Below, one piece after another: positions 31,851 to 43,284 of a stretch of DNA of 64,000 bases. The stretch is from Leptobrachium leishanense. Taxonomy: Eukaryota > Chordata > Amphibia > Anura > Megophryidae. The translations under genes and the position numbers were made by a program. Each line of letters starts with the position of its first letter. The stretch's first letter is position 1. The notes beneath the pieces are model-generated. The model saw only the letters and a list, made by a program, of their open reading frames with translations. It searched no databases and was not told the origin of the DNA. The DNA lies in assembly GCA_009667805.1 (NCBI GenBank), contig CM019069.1, forward strand, positions 95,639,204-95,703,203, read 5' to 3'.

Positions 31851-32223
31851 CTATAGAACGTATGATGATATCCACGCAGAACACTTACATTCAGTGTAGA
31901 TAAGTATTGTATGCAATTTGGTAAATCACTTTGGATAGTTTGGTTTCCGCATTTGTGCCTGCACATTACAGATGTAAAACAGAGAAGTAATGATTGAATT
32001 TTGATTGCCAATTACTGAGGGTCCTCACTTAACCTAGTCCAAGATGAGCATCAACTTGCTTTATGGCTCTGCTTTTTCTTGGTGTCTGTTAGTGTCCTAT
32101 ACTTTGAATTGCACGTGCAAAAAAGGTAATAACATTTAAAAAATGGCCAATTCCAAGTGTTTCATTATCCTTGGCACTAGAGCAATCACTAACAAAGAAT
32201 TTGGTGTTATAGGACTTTGAAAA

Positions 32224-33165
32224 ACCAACTTGCACCAAGGTGCAACTAGAGTGCAAAACAATATATTTTATACAAAAAGGCAGGCACACATAACAAACCA
32301 AATTTAAAAAAGGAGATGAATGAGATAAGTCCTATGGGACCGTATAATGGCCGGCGGGACCATGTGGTGCTGCCGCTTGGCTACCCACCCGTTCATTTGT
32401 CCTTTACGTATAGTACACCGCTTGTGCTGGTTTCGCCTCCGGTCACGTGTTTATCCACTGTGGTCTAGGCTCTATGGTTACAGCGTTGTCCATATACTTA
32501 GACTATTTGTCTAATGTTGCCACACTCCGCTTACTATTGGTTTAGATGTGATCAGGTGACTATTACATTTCCATGACGGTTTTCATTGCCCATTCTGGTG
32601 CTCACGTGGTACGAACTATGGGCATTTCATAACTGGCAGGCCTACGCCTATCTGAATTTTCCAGTATGTCGGGTTCAACACCAGTTATTAATTAATTAAT
32701 CAATTGTCTAAAGGTATATTAACCCAGCGCCCTGGTATAGTCATTTCAGCTCAGGACTAAGCCCTGTAGGGTGAAACGCGTCGAGCTATGGCTTGTTATT
32801 TATTTTAACTGTTCACCCCTATCGGTTTGAGTCCTATGGCCGCTTTATCATTTCCATGAGTGCCCTTACTCTCGCCTATACTGATTTTTACATTAGTTAT
32901 TGGGTATGTAGGTGGCTTGAACCACCGAGGTAATAGAGAGCTATTTATGCTGCTTTATTCTGCTGTCCCTTACCTAAATTTAATGTAGATTTTTTTTCGG
33001 TTGGGCTATGTATTGCCAAACCTTTGGCGGGCACAATTATACGGTCTCATAGGACTTATCTCATTCATCTCCTTTTTTACATTTGGTTTGTTATGTGTGC
33101 CTCCCTTTTTGTATTAAATATATTGTTTGGCCCTCTAATTGCACCTTGGTGCAAGTTGTTTTTTC
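32224..33165. repeat. Inverted repeat with about 150-bp arms, probable Penelope-type
   Basis: The arms 32224-32370 and 33015-33165 are inverse copies at roughly 90% identity, sharing GGAGATGAATGAGATAAGTC and CTTGCACCAAGGTGCAA. The 650-bp spacer contains the hammerhead-like fold at 32749. No coding region. Confidence 0.7.
32749..32786 (+). ncRNA. Hammerhead-like fold with altered core (probably inactive)
   Basis: All three helices can form: GCTC/GAGC, GCCC-TGTA-GGGT and palindromic ACGCGT, with GAAA at 32773-32776. The CTGANGA strand is replaced by AGGACTA. It looks like a decayed Penelope hammerhead, or a variant with another core. Confidence 0.4.
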
Positions 33166-33169
33166 ATTG

Positions 33170-34947
33170 ATTGATTTAGGGTTAAGCCCTTTTTGAGTGT
33201 TCATTTGCCCCTTTGCTTTTTGCTTTTGTGGTTTAATTAGTTATACGACAATGCAATATTTTAAATCCTTTAACCACCAGTTAAAAAAAAAAATATATAT
33301 ATATATATACACACACCCCCTCGCAACTATAATTGCCTAATGAGATTCCCAAAAATCGTTCAGGTTACGTCAAAATCTTAGAGTGGGTCAGTGCAAGGAC
33401 ATTGAGGTCAAGAAGATCCTCTGTGTCCTTCTACAATAGCTGTTGTGTGAGATCTTGTTCACTCATGTAACACTCAAGACCTATGGGTTTGAAATGGTAT
33501 ACTAGGAGAGGTACTTGTTAACGCTTGTGGTAGTAGTGCTTAGACGGAAGATGTGGTGGCAAGGTACCAAGAGCAATGATTCTGCAAGCTATCGCTCAAC
33601 TTGGAGCATCAACTCTTCTTCCTCTCCACAACATTCTCAGAAATTGTTTACTTCATTCAGTAATATGTATTTATTACATGTTATGTAAGTAGGTAACGTG
33701 CCGAAGATGTTACACTGAGCAAATTGTTGCGGTTAATGTAAACTGAATGTCTAAACACCTAGATATTCCATATATTATTCGAATTACACACTTTGTCAGT
33801 AACATGGAGTGATCTCATCAATAAAAAAATGTAAGGCTATTAAAATATCATTAAAGATCTTCCCAGGGAGAGGACACGCATAAACACTAAGTGTATCAAG
33901 CAGTCAATGAACAAGTATATTCTGATTTACCACTGGCAATAGTCAGAACACAATTTCCAAGAAAATAAATATTTTCTGCAAAGATTTTGTGACTCAAGAA
34001 GCTCTTGTGCAACATTAAAAAATTGCCATTGCATTTAAGAAAGTTATTATGACCTTCTAACAATGTCATGTTAGAGTTACAGTCACATAGTTAGGAATCA
34101 ATATCAATCTCTACTGGACTATACTGGCTTATTTCTTTCGTAGCATTGCCCAGTACTCTAGAAAGAGGCTTAAATAAAACAAGACCAAGATCAAAAAAGA
34201 CGCCACAGTAGAAAAAACAGAAACATTGCTTCTGGTAGGCTAGAAGTATAACATTTTTGTTTATGGTATTTGTGAAATTCATTTTAAGGAACACAACATA
34301 CAATAATAATAAAAAATGTCCCCTTTTTGCCATTAAATAACAAGGCAGTGGCTGCTGAATGCCTCTGCCCAATTTTTCCTCCCCTCGACCCTTTGGAATG
34401 TTCTTCTACTTACCTTTTGTCCCATGCTGGGCGCATCTCCTCCTCTTTGGAATAGGGACTCTCTCAAACGAGGAAGTCCATGAAGGCTTTCCTGCGCAAT
34501 TTGTGCTCCTACGCTACTTGCGTAGAGTAGGAATCACTAATTGCACAGCTCTACAGGACTTCTGCACTTTACGTACGCAAGCACTTTAGCGCCTGCAAAG
34601 AGTGATTGATCGGAGTTGAGCACATGCACAGATCCGATCCATCAGCTGCTTCTGTGACAGCGATGACTACAGCGGTTGGTCTCAGGAAGGGTGACGTTGG
34701 CACGTTCTCTGTGTCGACATCACTAGTGACCGATCTGGAGATTGGGAGCCAGGAAATTCAAAAATCCTGACTGCTGGCAATGCTGGATGGGATGGAGGAA
34801 ACTCCTCCACTTTACCCGGCGTTAAAACCAGATCAAGGGTGCTGAGGGGGGGTTAGACTCTACACATCCTGACCACTTTAAAAGTGTAAAACGTAGATGG
34901 CATGAGTAGAGTGTCCCTTTAACAGTGGGCTAGGTACTTCCATTGCA
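33170..34947. other. No gene recognised
   Basis: Contains a TA/CA microsatellite at 33290-33315 and one isolated TTAA-element end (AGAGTGTCCCTTTAA, about 34908-34922) whose partner I do not find. No supportable exon. Confidence 0.45.
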
Positions 34948-34951
34948 TTAA

Positions 34952-36110
34952 CCTCCCTGGCGTTATTCCAGAGTGTGACTCGGGGCTAAATTTTGCTACC
35001 GTGAACGGTAAGCCCGAGCCACAATCTGGCTGTATACTCACCACATCCAGCGCTCCCTCGCTGTCCCCCTCAGTCACCGCAGTGTGATCGCGGTGGTGTG
35101 CAACTTGCTTCCTGGCTCCGCTCCCTGCGAGCCTGGTGGAAAATTTGAACCCTAAAGAAAAAAAAAAGTGTAAAAACTAGAGAGAGTATAAAATCCTGAC
35201 ATGTGCAATGCATTCTGTCAGGATTACTTTGTGTCATTCACCTCTAGGTATCTCTAGTGAGTGGTCCTGTGCCCTGACTGAACTTTTGTACGTCCATGGC
35301 GTCCAAAAAGCAAGCTTGTACCTCCAAAATGGCTGCAGCGCAGTCAGAAAGCAGCGACAGCGAGTTTGAATTAGTCGTAGAATTGAGCGACAGTGATTCG
35401 TGGTTAGATTCGTCCTCAGACAAAGAAAGTGACGACAGCGAGGAATCTAATACTGTGCTCAGCGACGTGGAAACTTGGTGCTCTATTGACGGTGGTGTGG
35501 ATCATGCAGCACCAATCAAGGTTCCCATTTACTGGATCACCTGGTATGAAAGTGGACGTGGAACACGACAACCCCTTGGCATACCTGAAAATATTCCTGA
35601 CGATATGGTCATTTAAAAAATTGTTACAGAGTCAAACCGGTACCAGGAGCAACAATCGGTTACTCTGCCGCGGAAGTGGTCACGTAGCAGAAAGTGGGAA
35701 CCAGTGACCAAAGATGTCATCTGGAAATCCTGGCCCTGACAATTCTCCAGGGAGTGGTGGGTAAACCGATGCAGAAGTGGTATTGCACAAGTAATAAATT
35801 GCTTGCCATGCCATTCTTTGGCATGGTGATACCAGAGTACAGGTTTACCCCGATTCTGAAATTCCTGCACTTCATAAACAACAAGGAATTTGATGAAACC
35901 ACTCATCCTTCCCCAAAACTGGGGAAAATTTGGGATGTGTATCAAATGATCGTCACAAATTTCCAACGGACATATGTGCCAGAGAGGGACATCAGCATAG
36001 ACGAAAGTCTAATGGCCTACAAGGGCTGGCTAAACTAGGTGCAATAATTTGCATCAAAGAGGGCACCGATTTGGCGTGAAATCCTACGTCTGCTTTAATG
36101 GAGTCCTATG
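34952..36110 (+). mobile_element. piggyBac-like element, 3' part lost
   Basis: TTAA at 34948-34951 is followed by CCTCCCTGGCGTTATTCC, the same end type as the MITE at 17132. A transposase relic lies downstream. The similarity stops near 36110, and I find no right end. Confidence 0.8.
35296..36110 (+). pseudogene. piggyBac-like transposase pseudogene
   Basis: The frame opens MASKKQACTSKM with an acidic, Ser-rich N-terminus (residues 15-60, ending in the SDSE/DSSDKESDDS run), normal for piggyBac transposases. A stop at 35614 and later shifts break it. From 35700 the conserved region resumes in another frame: GKPMQKWYCTSNKL, PFFGMVIPEYRFTPILKFLH, and then SIDESLMAYKGWLN, which contains the first catalytic Asp block. 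Two in-frame stops (about 36036 and 36048) and a shift follow before RFGVKSYVCF at about 36070. The other catalytic Asp residues and the Cys-rich C-terminus are absent. It is non-functional and represents about half of a normal 550-600-aa protein. Confidence 0.85.
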
Positions 36111-36659
36111 GACTCCATTGAGAGGATGCGTGCGGCTGCGTTTAGCGCTGCCGCGCGCATCCCGGGGCTTAGCGCCCGCTAACAATGCAGGCAGATTTTT
36201 TAGCTCTTCCTTTAGTTTTTCCTCCCTAGCGCCCGTGTTTTAGAGCTAGGAATGTAATTTAGCCCTAAGTGGTTTTTTGTTTTTTTTAAAAGAAAAAATA
36301 TTTTTAATTTTTCCACACACTCTGAACTCAAGAGCTCAAAAAAAAAAGGGGGGGGGGGTCAGATTAATTAAGTCACCATGACTTTATAGTATGCATGATA
36401 TTTAGTTATTTCCTCCAGGCACACAACAGTGGCTTATTGTGACATTATGAGCAAGAATATCTGCATATATCGTTATGTTTACCCCATCCAGCCTGTCAGA
36501 CTGGTACAGGCAGCACAAGGACTGAAGCTGGGGAATGACTCACTGTGTCCCCCCAAAACTGAGAGCATAAAAAAACCAAAATGAGATTAGCACAACAGAG
36601 CTAATCTGAATACAGTGTCCTAGAGACCAGTATCTGCCTTTGCTATCTTGTTTGGTAAA
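36111..36659. other. No gene recognised
   Basis: A short GC-rich patch, then AT-rich DNA with poly-A/poly-G runs at about 36340. I do not recognise an element. Confidence 0.45.
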
Positions 36660-37068
36660 GCCTCAGACAGGGGCGGATCCAGGGGGGGCAACGGGGCAAT
36701 TGCCCCCCCCCCCCGAGATTCTGAGAAAATTTATTTTTTGCCGGGCCGGCCAAACTGAAGCAGTGCGCGCCGCGTCCCGCGCTGCCTGCCTGCCTGACGA
36801 GGAGGATGATGAGGATCATTATCATCTCGGTAAAAAAATTATGTAAATTATTATTATTATTATTATTCTTTATTTATAAAGCGCCAGCATATTCCGCAGC
36901 GCTGTACAATAAGCACAGTATAGACAGGGTTACAATACATTGAACAACATTTGACAAACAGTACAAGAGGAGATGAGGGCCCTATTCCCGTAGGAACTCA
37001 CAATCTGGGAGGGTTGGGGTTGGAAACAGGAGGAGAGGACTGTAAGGTGAGAGTGATTGATGGTTGCG

Positions 37069-40000
37069 TCAGTGAGTTGGGTGGTAGGCTTCCCTAAATA
37101 GGAACGTTTTAAGGGAGCGTTTGAAGGAAGAGAAGTTAGGGGAAAGTCTGACAGTACGAGGGAGAGCGTTCCAGAGAGTGGGGGCTGCGCGTGAGAAATC
37201 CTGCAGTCTATCATGGGAAGAGGTGATGCGGGGAGAAGCTAGGCGCAGGTCACTGTTTGACCTTAGGGAGCGGGCTGGGGTGTATTTGGTGATTAGTGAG
37301 GACAGGTAGTGGGGCGCTGAGTTAGTGAGGGTTTTGTAGGTAAGGATAAGGATTTTGAACTTAATTCTGCAGTGGATGGGGAGCCAGTGAAGGGACTCGC
37401 AGAGGGGAGCGGCAGAGACAGAGCGGCGGGTGAGGTGAATTAGCCTGGCGGAGGCATTCAGGATGGATTGTAGGGGGGAGAGGCGGGACAGAGGGAGGCC
37501 AGATAAGAGATTATTGCAATAGTCGAGTCGGGAGATTAACCAGGGCGTGTATGAGTTGTCTTGTGGTGACAGCGGTAAGAAATGGCCGAATTCTGGAAAT
37601 ATTACGCAGTTGGTATCGGCAGGAGGAGGAAAGAGACTGGATGTGGGGGATGAAGGAAAGAGCAGAGTCAAGTGTAACTCCAAGACAGCAAACTTGGTTT
37701 GATGGGGAGATGGTGATACCCTCCACCGTGATAGAGAAGTCAGGAGGTGGGGAGGCATTGGGGGTAGGAATAAGTAGGAGCTCAGTCTTTGACATGTTGA
37801 TCTTTAGGTGGTGGGAGGCCATCCAGGAGGAGATGCCAGATAAACAGTCACTGACTTTTGAGAGGACAGGGGGAGAGAGATCAGGGGTAGAGAGGTAGAT
37901 CTGAGTGTCATCAGCGTAGAGGTGGTAATTAAAGCCAAAGCTATTGATGATTTTGCCCAGGGAGGAGGTGTAGATGGAAAAGAGCAGAGGACCAAGGACA
38001 GAGCCTTGAGGTACACCAACAGATAGAGGCAATGAAGAGGAGGAGTTACCAGCAAAGGACACACAGAAGGACCTGTTGGATAAATAGGAGTCAACCCAAG
38101 CAAGTGCAGTGTCACCGAGACCCAGAGAGTTGAGGGTCTGTAGAAGGAGGGGGTGGTCAACAGTGTCAAAAGCAGCCGAGAGGTCAAGCAGGATGAGAAA
38201 AGAATAGTGGCCGTGTTTTTTAGCAGTTAGGAGGTCGTTGGTGACTTTGGTGAGGGCAGTTTCAGTTGAGTGTAGGGGACGGAAGCCAGATTGCAGGGGG
38301 TCAAGTAGGGAATTGGAGGACAGGAAGAGGGAGAGGCGGTTGAAGACTAGTTTTTCTAACAGCTTTGATGTGAAGGGAAGCAGGGATACAGGGCGGTAGT
38401 TGGATGGAGAGTTGGGGTCTAGGGATGGTTTCTTTAGTAAAGGGGTAACTAGCGCGTGTTTGAAGGCGGATGGAAAGGAGCCAGTGGAGAGAGATAGGTT
38501 GAAGATGTGTGTGAGAGCAGGGGTGAGGGAGGAGGAGAGGGGAGGAATTAGATGTGAGGGAATGGGGTCGAGCGGGCACGTGGTGAGATGTGAGGAGGAC
38601 AATAAGGAATTGACTTCCTCCTCAGTGGCTGGGAGGAAGCGGCAGAGGGTGGCAGAGGGGACCTGTGGGAGTGGAGGTGGCAGATAACTATCTTGTGTTG
38701 GGATGTTGCTTCTGATAGAGTTTTACTGAGGAAGTAGTCTGCCAGGTCTTGAGCGCTGAAGGCAGCTGAGGGGGGAGGTGCAGGTGGGTAGAGGAGGGTG
38801 TTGAAGGTGGAACAGAGCCGTTTAGGGTTGGAGGACAGCGTAGAAATAAGAGAGGAGAAGAAGGATTGTTTGGCCAAGTGGAGGGCAGAGGTGTATGACC
38901 GGAGAATAAACTTGAAGTGAACAAAATCAGCTTCAGAGCGGGATTTCCTCCAGGCACGCTCTGCGGTGCGGGAGCATCTTTGCAGGTAGCGAGTCTGGAG
39001 GGTGTGCCAGGGCTGAAGCTGGCGGCGTGGGGCCTTACAGAGTCGAAGAGGAGCAAGAGTGACTAGAGCAGAGATAAGCGTAGTGTTGTAGTGATTAGTG
39101 GCAGCATCAGGGCAGGTGAAGGATGAGGTATGAGGGAGGTGGTGAAGTAGGTTGGAGAATTGATGGGGGTCCACAGCATGTAGATTTCTGCGAGTGTGTG
39201 TGCGGGGTGGGGGAGCAGGGTGTTTAGGAAGTCCAGATAGGTTGAAAGAGAGAAGGTGGTGGTCAGAGATGGGGAAAGGGTGACATTTGAACTCAGAAAT
39301 GGAGCAGAGGTTGGAAAAGACCAGGTCAATAACGTGACCATCGCGGTGGGTAGGGAGGAGGGAGGATTGTGTGAGTCCAAGGGAGGACGTGAGTGAAAGA
39401 AGTTTGGAGGCAGCAGGAGCGGAAGGATCGTCAATGGGAATGTTGAAGTCCCCGAGAATTAGGCATGGAAGATTAGAAGACAGGAAGTGAGAAAGCCAGG
39501 TAGCAAAGTGGTCAAAGAACTGGGAGGTTGGTCCCAGTGGGCGGTAGATGACTGCCACCCTGAGGGCCAGAGGAGAGAACAGGCGGATGCAGTGTGTCTC
39601 GAAGGAGGAGAAGGAGAGGGATGGGGGTGGAGGGAGATGCTGGTAGGTGCAGGTGGGAGAGAGCAGGAGTCCGACCCCGCCACCATTTCTCTCACCCGGT
39701 CTGGGGGTATGGCTTAAGTGTAGACCGCCATGTGAGAGAGCAGCAACGGAGGCCGTGTCAGAGGGAGTTAGCCAGGTTTCAGTTAAAGCTAGGAGGTTGA
39801 AGGAGTTTGAAAGGAAGAGGTCATGGATGGCTGTGAGTTTGTTGCACACAGAGCGAGCGTTCCAGAGGGCGCAGGAGAAAGAGGACAGGCGCTGAGGGAT
39901 GATGGGAATGAGGTTGCTGGGCTTGCAGGGAGGTGATTTATGTGCGATGGAGATAGGATGAGAGTGAAGTATTGGATGTGTTGTGGGGCCAGGGTTAGGG

Positions 40001-40263
40001 GATATGTCACCTGAATAGAGTAACAGCAAGAGGGTGAGAAAAAGAAGGTGGGAATGGGATTTCTGTGAGTGGGAGTGATTGGCAGCACGAGAGTTAGAGG
40101 GAGACCATGTTCTGAGGAAACAAAGGAGCTCATGCGAGGCCATCATGTGGGACGAGAGGAGGGAGGGAGAGATGCAGATAGTGTAGGGGTCGGTGGTAGA
40201 GGGGCAGGAGTTCCATTTAAGGAGAAAGGTAGAAGTAAAGAGCAGAAGCGTGAGAGTAAGCAT
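37069..40263 (-). pseudogene. L2-like LINE ORF2 (endonuclease-reverse transcriptase), frameshifted
   Basis: The first segment (40263-38548) carries an APE endonuclease: LWNARSVCNKL, LLALTETWL (catalytic Glu), RNGGGVGLLLS, LILGDFNIPIDD, GHVIDLVFSN and ISDHHLLSFNL. The frame shifts near 38695. The second segment (38602-37511) is the reverse transcriptase: [34 protein letters not shown] (first catalytic Asp), [14 protein letters not shown] and [11 protein letters not shown] (catalytic DD). A second shift near 37530 leads to the C-terminal segment (to 37069) with [15 protein letters not shown] and SRAAPTLWNALPRTVRLS, typical of L2. All catalytic residues seen are intact, so only two frame breaks separate it from a full-length protein of about 1060 aa. 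No zinc knuckle. Confidence 0.9.
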
Positions 40264-40333
40264 GATATAGACGTGAGTTTACCAGAGTAAAAAGTGGGCC
40301 TTGCAGTTTTGCAGTTCCTTCCTCCAGTCCCGC

Positions 40334-40509
40334 AACTCCAGGAATCAACTCTGAACGTCCACTTAAGAATGCCACTGAACTCCAGGAATCAACTCTGAAC
40401 GTCCACTTAAGAATACCACTGAACTCCAGGAATCAACTCTGAACGTCCACTTAAGAATGCCACTGAACTCCAGGAATCAACTCTGAACGTCCACTTAAGA
40501 ATGCCACTT
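40334..40509. repeat. 44-bp tandem repeat, four units
   Basis: Unit AACTCCAGGAATCAACTCTG... starts at 40334, 40378, 40422 and 40466; a fifth copy lies apart at 41189. It sits directly upstream of the LINE ORF and may be part of its 5' UTR promoter. Confidence 0.9.
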
Positions 40510-40771
40510 GGAAATGACACTGGAGCCTGGCTCAATGGAGCCTGTTATAGTTGTTATATAGGGCGGACTGATTGCATTCAGGCAGTTAAAAAGTCAACAC
40601 CTGAAAAAGTCAACACCTGAAGCTGGATGGGCTGTGTCAATAGGACAGGAGATTCACATGCTAATTAGCAAAGCAAATGGTGGAGAAAAACAAAAATAAA
40701 TAAAAAATAAATAAAAACAGCAAAAGACCAAGGTAACGTTACAATGTGGTGCCTGCGAATACTGGGTGATG

Positions 40772-41135
40772 GGGTCCTACCAGCAAAAGTATGCAGCGGA
40801 TCAGTTGAGATGTGGGTGTCTGTGGATGATGGGTGATGGGTGATAATGTCCTACCAGCAAAAGTATGCAGCGGATCAGTTGAGATGTGGGTGTCTGTGGA
40901 TGATGGGTGATAATGTCCTACCAGCAAAAGTATGCAGCGGATCAGTTGAGATGTGGGTGTCTGTGGATGATGGGTGATAATGTCCTACCAGCAAAAGTAT
41001 GCAGCGGATCAGTTGAGATGTGGGTGTCTGTGGATGATGGGTGATGGGTGATAATGTCCTACCAGCAAAAGTATGCAGCGGATCAGTTGAGATGTGGGTG
41101 TCTGTGGATGATGGGTGATAATGTCCTACCTGTGG
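40772..41135. repeat. 64-77-bp tandem repeat, five to six units
   Basis: Units run from GTCCTACCAGCAAAAGTATG through GTGGATGATGGGTGATAAT. They differ in length by duplication of GATGGGT. The array lies 0.5 kb upstream of the LINE frame, between two 44-bp repeat sites. Confidence 0.9.
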
Positions 41136-41260
41136 AGAGAGGAGACACAGGAATTAGGGATTGTGATGGCGTAGAGGATCTTGGATAAAACTCCAGGAAT
41201 CAACTCTGAACGTCCACTTAAGAATGCCACTTGGAAATGACACTGGAGCCTGTAAACCGT

Positions 41261-42110
41261 CTCCTGCTGGATGAAATGAACGCCGCCGCGCCGCCACTCA
41301 CTCACGCTGGGCCAGGCTTGTTGCCGCCGCATGACTCAATGCGAGCGACCAGCGAGGCGAGCAGGAAGTGAGCGACACAAGTGAAGACGTCACGTGTCAA
41401 TCCGGGGGCGGGCGCTGGACTGGTCTGGTGGTGAGTGTCACATGGGCACATGCTAGTAAGCAGGAGGCTCCACACTGTCTCAGACTCTCTGCTTCCGTTC
41501 AGTCACGTGCTGTGGCTAAAAAAATTCTGCTGGCCTACTGCGTGCGCACGCCACTCGCGGCACAGTCGCACTCGAGTCTCGAGAGACTTGAGAGTGTGAC
41601 AGGAGGACACTGACTCACTGATGACACACAGTCTGTCAGAGACAGTGTCGGTGAGTGTCGTGATGTGATGTGATTGTGCCTGCCTGGCTGCCCTCATCTC
41701 ATGCACAGTACTGCCTAGTGCCACAGCCACACCAGCCGCCTGATCATCGCCCGGCCCCACGCCACGGTGACGGTGAGGACAGGTCCTCATCTTGATCGGG
41801 AAGCATTCGGGCCGAGCTCAGCCGAGTGACTCACTGGCGCTGAGTGTCCATGTCATGATACTAGTCTACAGATTCATTTTTGAAAGGTAAGCTCTCAACT
41901 GCTGCTACCCTGCAAGGGACAAAATAATCTAATAATTCAGATTCAGACCTGTGAAACGGAGGGTCACAAACACTTACAAAAAAATGTTTAAATATGAACT
42001 TGTGGTTCTAAATGGATAAATGGCCTCAGATTTGATTAATCACAGGCTTCAACTGACTGTTGGGTTTTTTCATTGAGGTTAAATGAAATGACTGCACAAT
42101 TACTGCACAA
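41261..42110. other. Unassigned GC-rich sequence
   Basis: GC- and CACTC-rich DNA with a TCACTGAGTGA-like doubled motif. It may be the 5' UTR of the LINE or hAT interior; I cannot tell which. Confidence 0.4.
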
Positions 42111-42111
42111 T

Positions 42112-42310
42112 CTCCTCTCCTCCTGTTTCCAACCCCAACCCTCCCAGATTGTGAGTTCCTACGGGAATGGGGCCCTCATCTCCTCCTGTACTGTTTGTGA
42201 AATGTTGTTCAATGTATTGTAACCCTGTCTATACTGTGCTTATTGCACAGCGCTGCGGAATATGCTGGCGCTTTATAAATAAAGAATAATAATAATAATA
42301 ATAATAATTA
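42112..42310 (+). mobile_element. L2-like LINE 3' tail, plus strand
   Basis: About 200 bp matching the 3' end of the LINE at 36852 in inverse orientation (CCCAGATTGTGAGTTCCTAC ... CAGCGCTGCGGAATATGCTG, then AATAAT repeats). It is a separate 5'-truncated insertion or the inverted half of a twin-primed event. Confidence 0.8.
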
Positions 42311-42889
42311 CTACATGAAAACTATTGCGTGGCTAGTTCTTGCATATATAAGAAATGCCCATCTGCCCCATCATCGAGCTCAAAGCCCCCCTGGCGGCCC
42401 AGCTTTGCCCCCAAGAGTTCCATCTGATCTATTCTGTTTCTGTCTCAAGGTACCTCCACCTGGGCCCTGGCCCTGCGCTGCGTCACGGTTATGGTACCTG
42501 GCTGGGGGGTGGGGGGGGGGTCACTGAATGAACCCAGCAGGAACTTGTTTAATTTGTATAGATCTTCTTCTCATGGTTGGCTCCCTGATGTTTTGGGAAC
42601 TACATTTCCCATCCCATGTGGCTCAGACCCAGTCCTGTGTCAGGTGTGTGTCACATGGTGATCCTTTTCCCAGTGACCATGTGGCAGAGCCTGTCTCCCT
42701 CCATGCCTGCCTGACAGCCACAGGAAAGGGCTGGATCTGAGGCAACACTGAGCAACAGGATCAGAGGAAAGAGGCTGGAGCCTCCATGCAGGGACACCAG
42801 GGAGGTAAGTAATGGGTCCCTGAGAGTTTGATCCTTCCTCCAGAGTGTATAACAAAGCTAGAGCTGCACAGTTATAAACCTCTCGGATA

Positions 42890-43140
42890 TGAGTCTGTAA
42901 ACTCCTCCTCTAGATTGTAAGCTCCTGTGTGCCCTCTGCTCCTCTAGATTGTAAGCTCCTGTGAGCCAGGCCCTCTGCTCCTCTAGATTGTAAACTCCCG
43001 TGTGTCCTCAGCGCCTCTAGATTGTAAACTCCTGTGTGCCCTCTGCTCCTCTAGATTGTAAACTCCTGTGTGCCCTCTGCTCCTCAAGATTGTAAGCTCC
43101 TGTGAGCCGGGCCCTCTGTAAATTCTTTGTGAGCCGGGCG
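42890..43140. repeat. Tandem repeat CTCTAGATTGTAAGCTCCTG
   Basis: Six to seven units of about 35-45 bp at the right side of the hAT element. The same array occurs at 60610-60810 in the second hAT copy, so it belongs to the family. The motif resembles part of L2/SINE 3' tails. Confidence 0.85.
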
Positions 43141-43284
43141 CTCTGCTAAAACACCTTATTTTCTGTCAGTGCCCCTCCCGAGACTAGTCTCTGGATCCGC
43201 CCCTGGCCTCAGATGCACTAGTCAATAGTGTTTAACTCTGATCATAAAAAGTTACTGTGCTCCTCAAACACATACATACATGTA

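Larger units (their letters stand above)
36852..41260 (-). mobile_element. L2-like LINE, near full length
   Basis: On the minus strand it ends in an AATAAT microsatellite preceded by CAGCGCTGCGGAATATGCTG, the typical L2-group tail. A coding region at 40263-37069 lies upstream, and tandem-repeat blocks lie at the 5' side. It lies inside the hAT element. The exact 5' end is not clear. Confidence 0.8.
36668..43205. mobile_element. hAT-type element enlarged by an L2 LINE insertion
   Basis: CAGGGGCGGATCCAG at the left and CTCTGGATCCGCCCCTG at the right, with exact 8-bp duplications GCCTCAGA (36660-36667 and 43206-43213). The second copy at 59664-60890 has the same ends, the same GCAATTGCCCCCCC subterminal block and the same right-hand AGATTGTAAGCTCCTGTG tandem repeats. 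The extra length is explained by the LINE and L2-tail sequences. No hAT transposase is visible. Confidence 0.88.

Noticed and set aside
37121..39895. Plus-strand frames across the LINE region
   Set aside because: They are antisense shadows of the endonuclease/RT coding region, which has clear motifs on the minus strand.
40334..41135. CRISPR-like array (regular repeats)
   Set aside because: The units are head-to-tail tandem copies without unique spacers, in a eukaryotic LINE context.
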